From Bacillus sp. FJAT-27264 (GTDB lineage: Bacteria > Bacillota > Bacilli > Paenibacillales > Paenibacillaceae): 64,000 nt of DNA. This document shows, piece after piece, positions 63,474 to 64,000 of the stretch. The DNA lies in assembly GCF_001682855.1 (NCBI RefSeq), contig NZ_MAQW01000001.1, positions 186,001 to 250,000 on the forward strand, in the 5' to 3' direction. The stretch's first letter is position 1; each line of letters begins with the position of its first letter. Below the pieces are notes generated by a model. It was not told where the DNA came from and searched no databases. It saw only the letters and a list, made by a program, of their open reading frames with translations. The position numbers and the translations under genes are program-made.

Positions 63474-63743
63474 TTGACTTTATTGTCAAAAAGAAACTTG
63501 AAATTGATGAGGTGCTTTTTTTCTTTGGGAGTAATCCTATTCGCCGTTTGTATTTTTATGAATCCATTTGAGAGGTATTTTCTAGGTTTAATGGTTTTAA
63601 ACTTGAGTTTAGTTATGCTAATTCAGTCTATAGAGTTAAAAAAATATGAATCAAAGGCTCATAGAGACCTTCAATTCATATCTTGTATAATTGCTTGCAT
63701 TTTGTGTTTAGCTGCTTCGTGTTATATTCTTATTCCAAACTAG
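63474..63743 (+). CDS. Small membrane protein (89 aa)
   Basis: A TTG start after GGAGAGGTGTAAG gives LTLLSKRNLKLMRCFFSLGV and three hydrophobic segments, ending CYILIPN. A polar loop (IELKKYESKAHRDLQF) separates the second and third helices. It is AT-rich compared with the core genes and sits alone between the repeat region and the last gene. No domain is recognised. Confidence 0.6.
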   Translation: MTLLSKRNLKLMRCFFSLGVILFAVCIFMNPFERYFLGLMVLNLSLVMLIQSIELKKYESKAHRDLQFISCIIACILCLAASCYILIPN

Positions 63744-63778
63744 TGAAATCATTCCCCAGAATAGCTGAACTCGTCGTG

Positions 63779-64000
63779 TTACTGATCAGCAGTAATCGAT
63801 TGCGGAAGCTCAACTGCCATTCTTTTCTCCACAATCAGCGGTTCTGCATAGCCATGCTCTGTCTGAATCTGTTTCATCGCTTCATGCGCCGCTTCCTCCG
63901 TCGGATAGTACCCTGCTTCCACGAGGAATAACCCCTTCTGATCCTTCAGCATGCGTAAACCCTCTACCCCGAACAGCATTTCTTCGGCAATCGCCAGGGT
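63779..64000 (-). CDS. C-terminal end of an unidentified gene (runs off the right edge)
   Basis: The frame is open to the window edge and gives the last 73 residues, ending AVELPQSITADQ. The end contains GLFLVEAGYYPTEEAAHEAM followed by IQTEHGYAEPLIV, a pattern somewhat like a SPOR/sulfurylase-like alpha-beta repeat. The start and any further domains lie outside, so no product name can be given. Confidence 0.6.
   Translation of the reverse strand, partial: TLAIAEEMLFGVEGLRMLKDQKGLFLVEAGYYPTEEAAHEAMKQIQTEHGYAEPLIVEKRMAVELPQSITADQ

Overview
The window looks like a chromosome segment of a spore-forming, low-to-mid-GC Bacillota, most likely Paenibacillus. This rests on gene content and order: spoVK-hflX-ynbB-glnR-glnA, lexA divergent from a yneA-like gene with ynzC beside it, mutL-mutS near cotE, YjcZ-type sporulation miniproteins, a YpdA-type bacillithiol disulfide reductase, and strong AGGAGG ribosome binding sites. 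No rRNA, tRNA, CRISPR array or intact prophage was seen. Most of the window is ordinary core chromosome, with small accessory patches at about 14.5-18.7 kb, 26-29.4 kb, 43.9-44.7 kb and 62.6-63.5 kb.

Layout, part 1. Bases 1-159 hold the start of a Ser/Thr kinase. Bases 306-5320 hold a leftward run of HAD phosphatase, fpg, nfo, a cyclic-phosphate-processing receiver-like protein, a thioredoxin, an orphan ABC ATPase and an FtsJ-type methyltransferase. The last six genes overlap by 4-11 bases. Next come rnz, metH, a lipoprotein and a HAD hydrolase. The SOS cluster (ynzC, a yneA-like gene, lexA) at 12.2-13.9 kb has four LexA-box matches. Bases 14.1-18.7 kb hold an L,D-transpeptidase, two YjcZ miniproteins, an SRAP protein, an orphan holin, a secreted protein, a decayed gene and a membrane protein. 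Bases 19.1-24.6 kb hold the conserved glnA-glnR-ynbB-hflX-spoVK block, with a GlnR site lying across the end of ynbB.

Layout, part 2. A group II intron of about 1.9 kb lies directly behind the terminator of an MFS gene. A class A PBP and hfq follow. A heterodimeric ABC exporter and a small protein of unknown function separate hfq from miaA. Then come an RsmJ-like methyltransferase, mutL, mutS, an inositol-phosphatase-like protein, a phage-type amidoligase and cotE. Further right are an HD-GYP protein, an ArAE membrane protein, a three-gene NMT1/SsuABC-like importer, azoR, an rsgA-type GTPase, an aldo/keto reductase, a small Sm-like protein, an ArsR-type regulator, ypdA and a DUF441 membrane protein. 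The window ends in an AT-rich repeat region and the tail of an unidentified gene.

How the genes fit together. Genome maintenance is well represented: fpg, nfo, lexA, the yneA-like gene, mutS, mutL and an SRAP protein. RNA metabolism is represented by rnz, hfq, miaA, hflX, rsgA and several methyltransferases. Sporulation is represented by cotE, spoVK and YjcZ. The observations most worth follow-up are the coupled repair/cREC operon, the amidoligase next to cotE, substitutions at key positions in Fpg and the SRAP protein, and the intergenic inverted-repeat elements.
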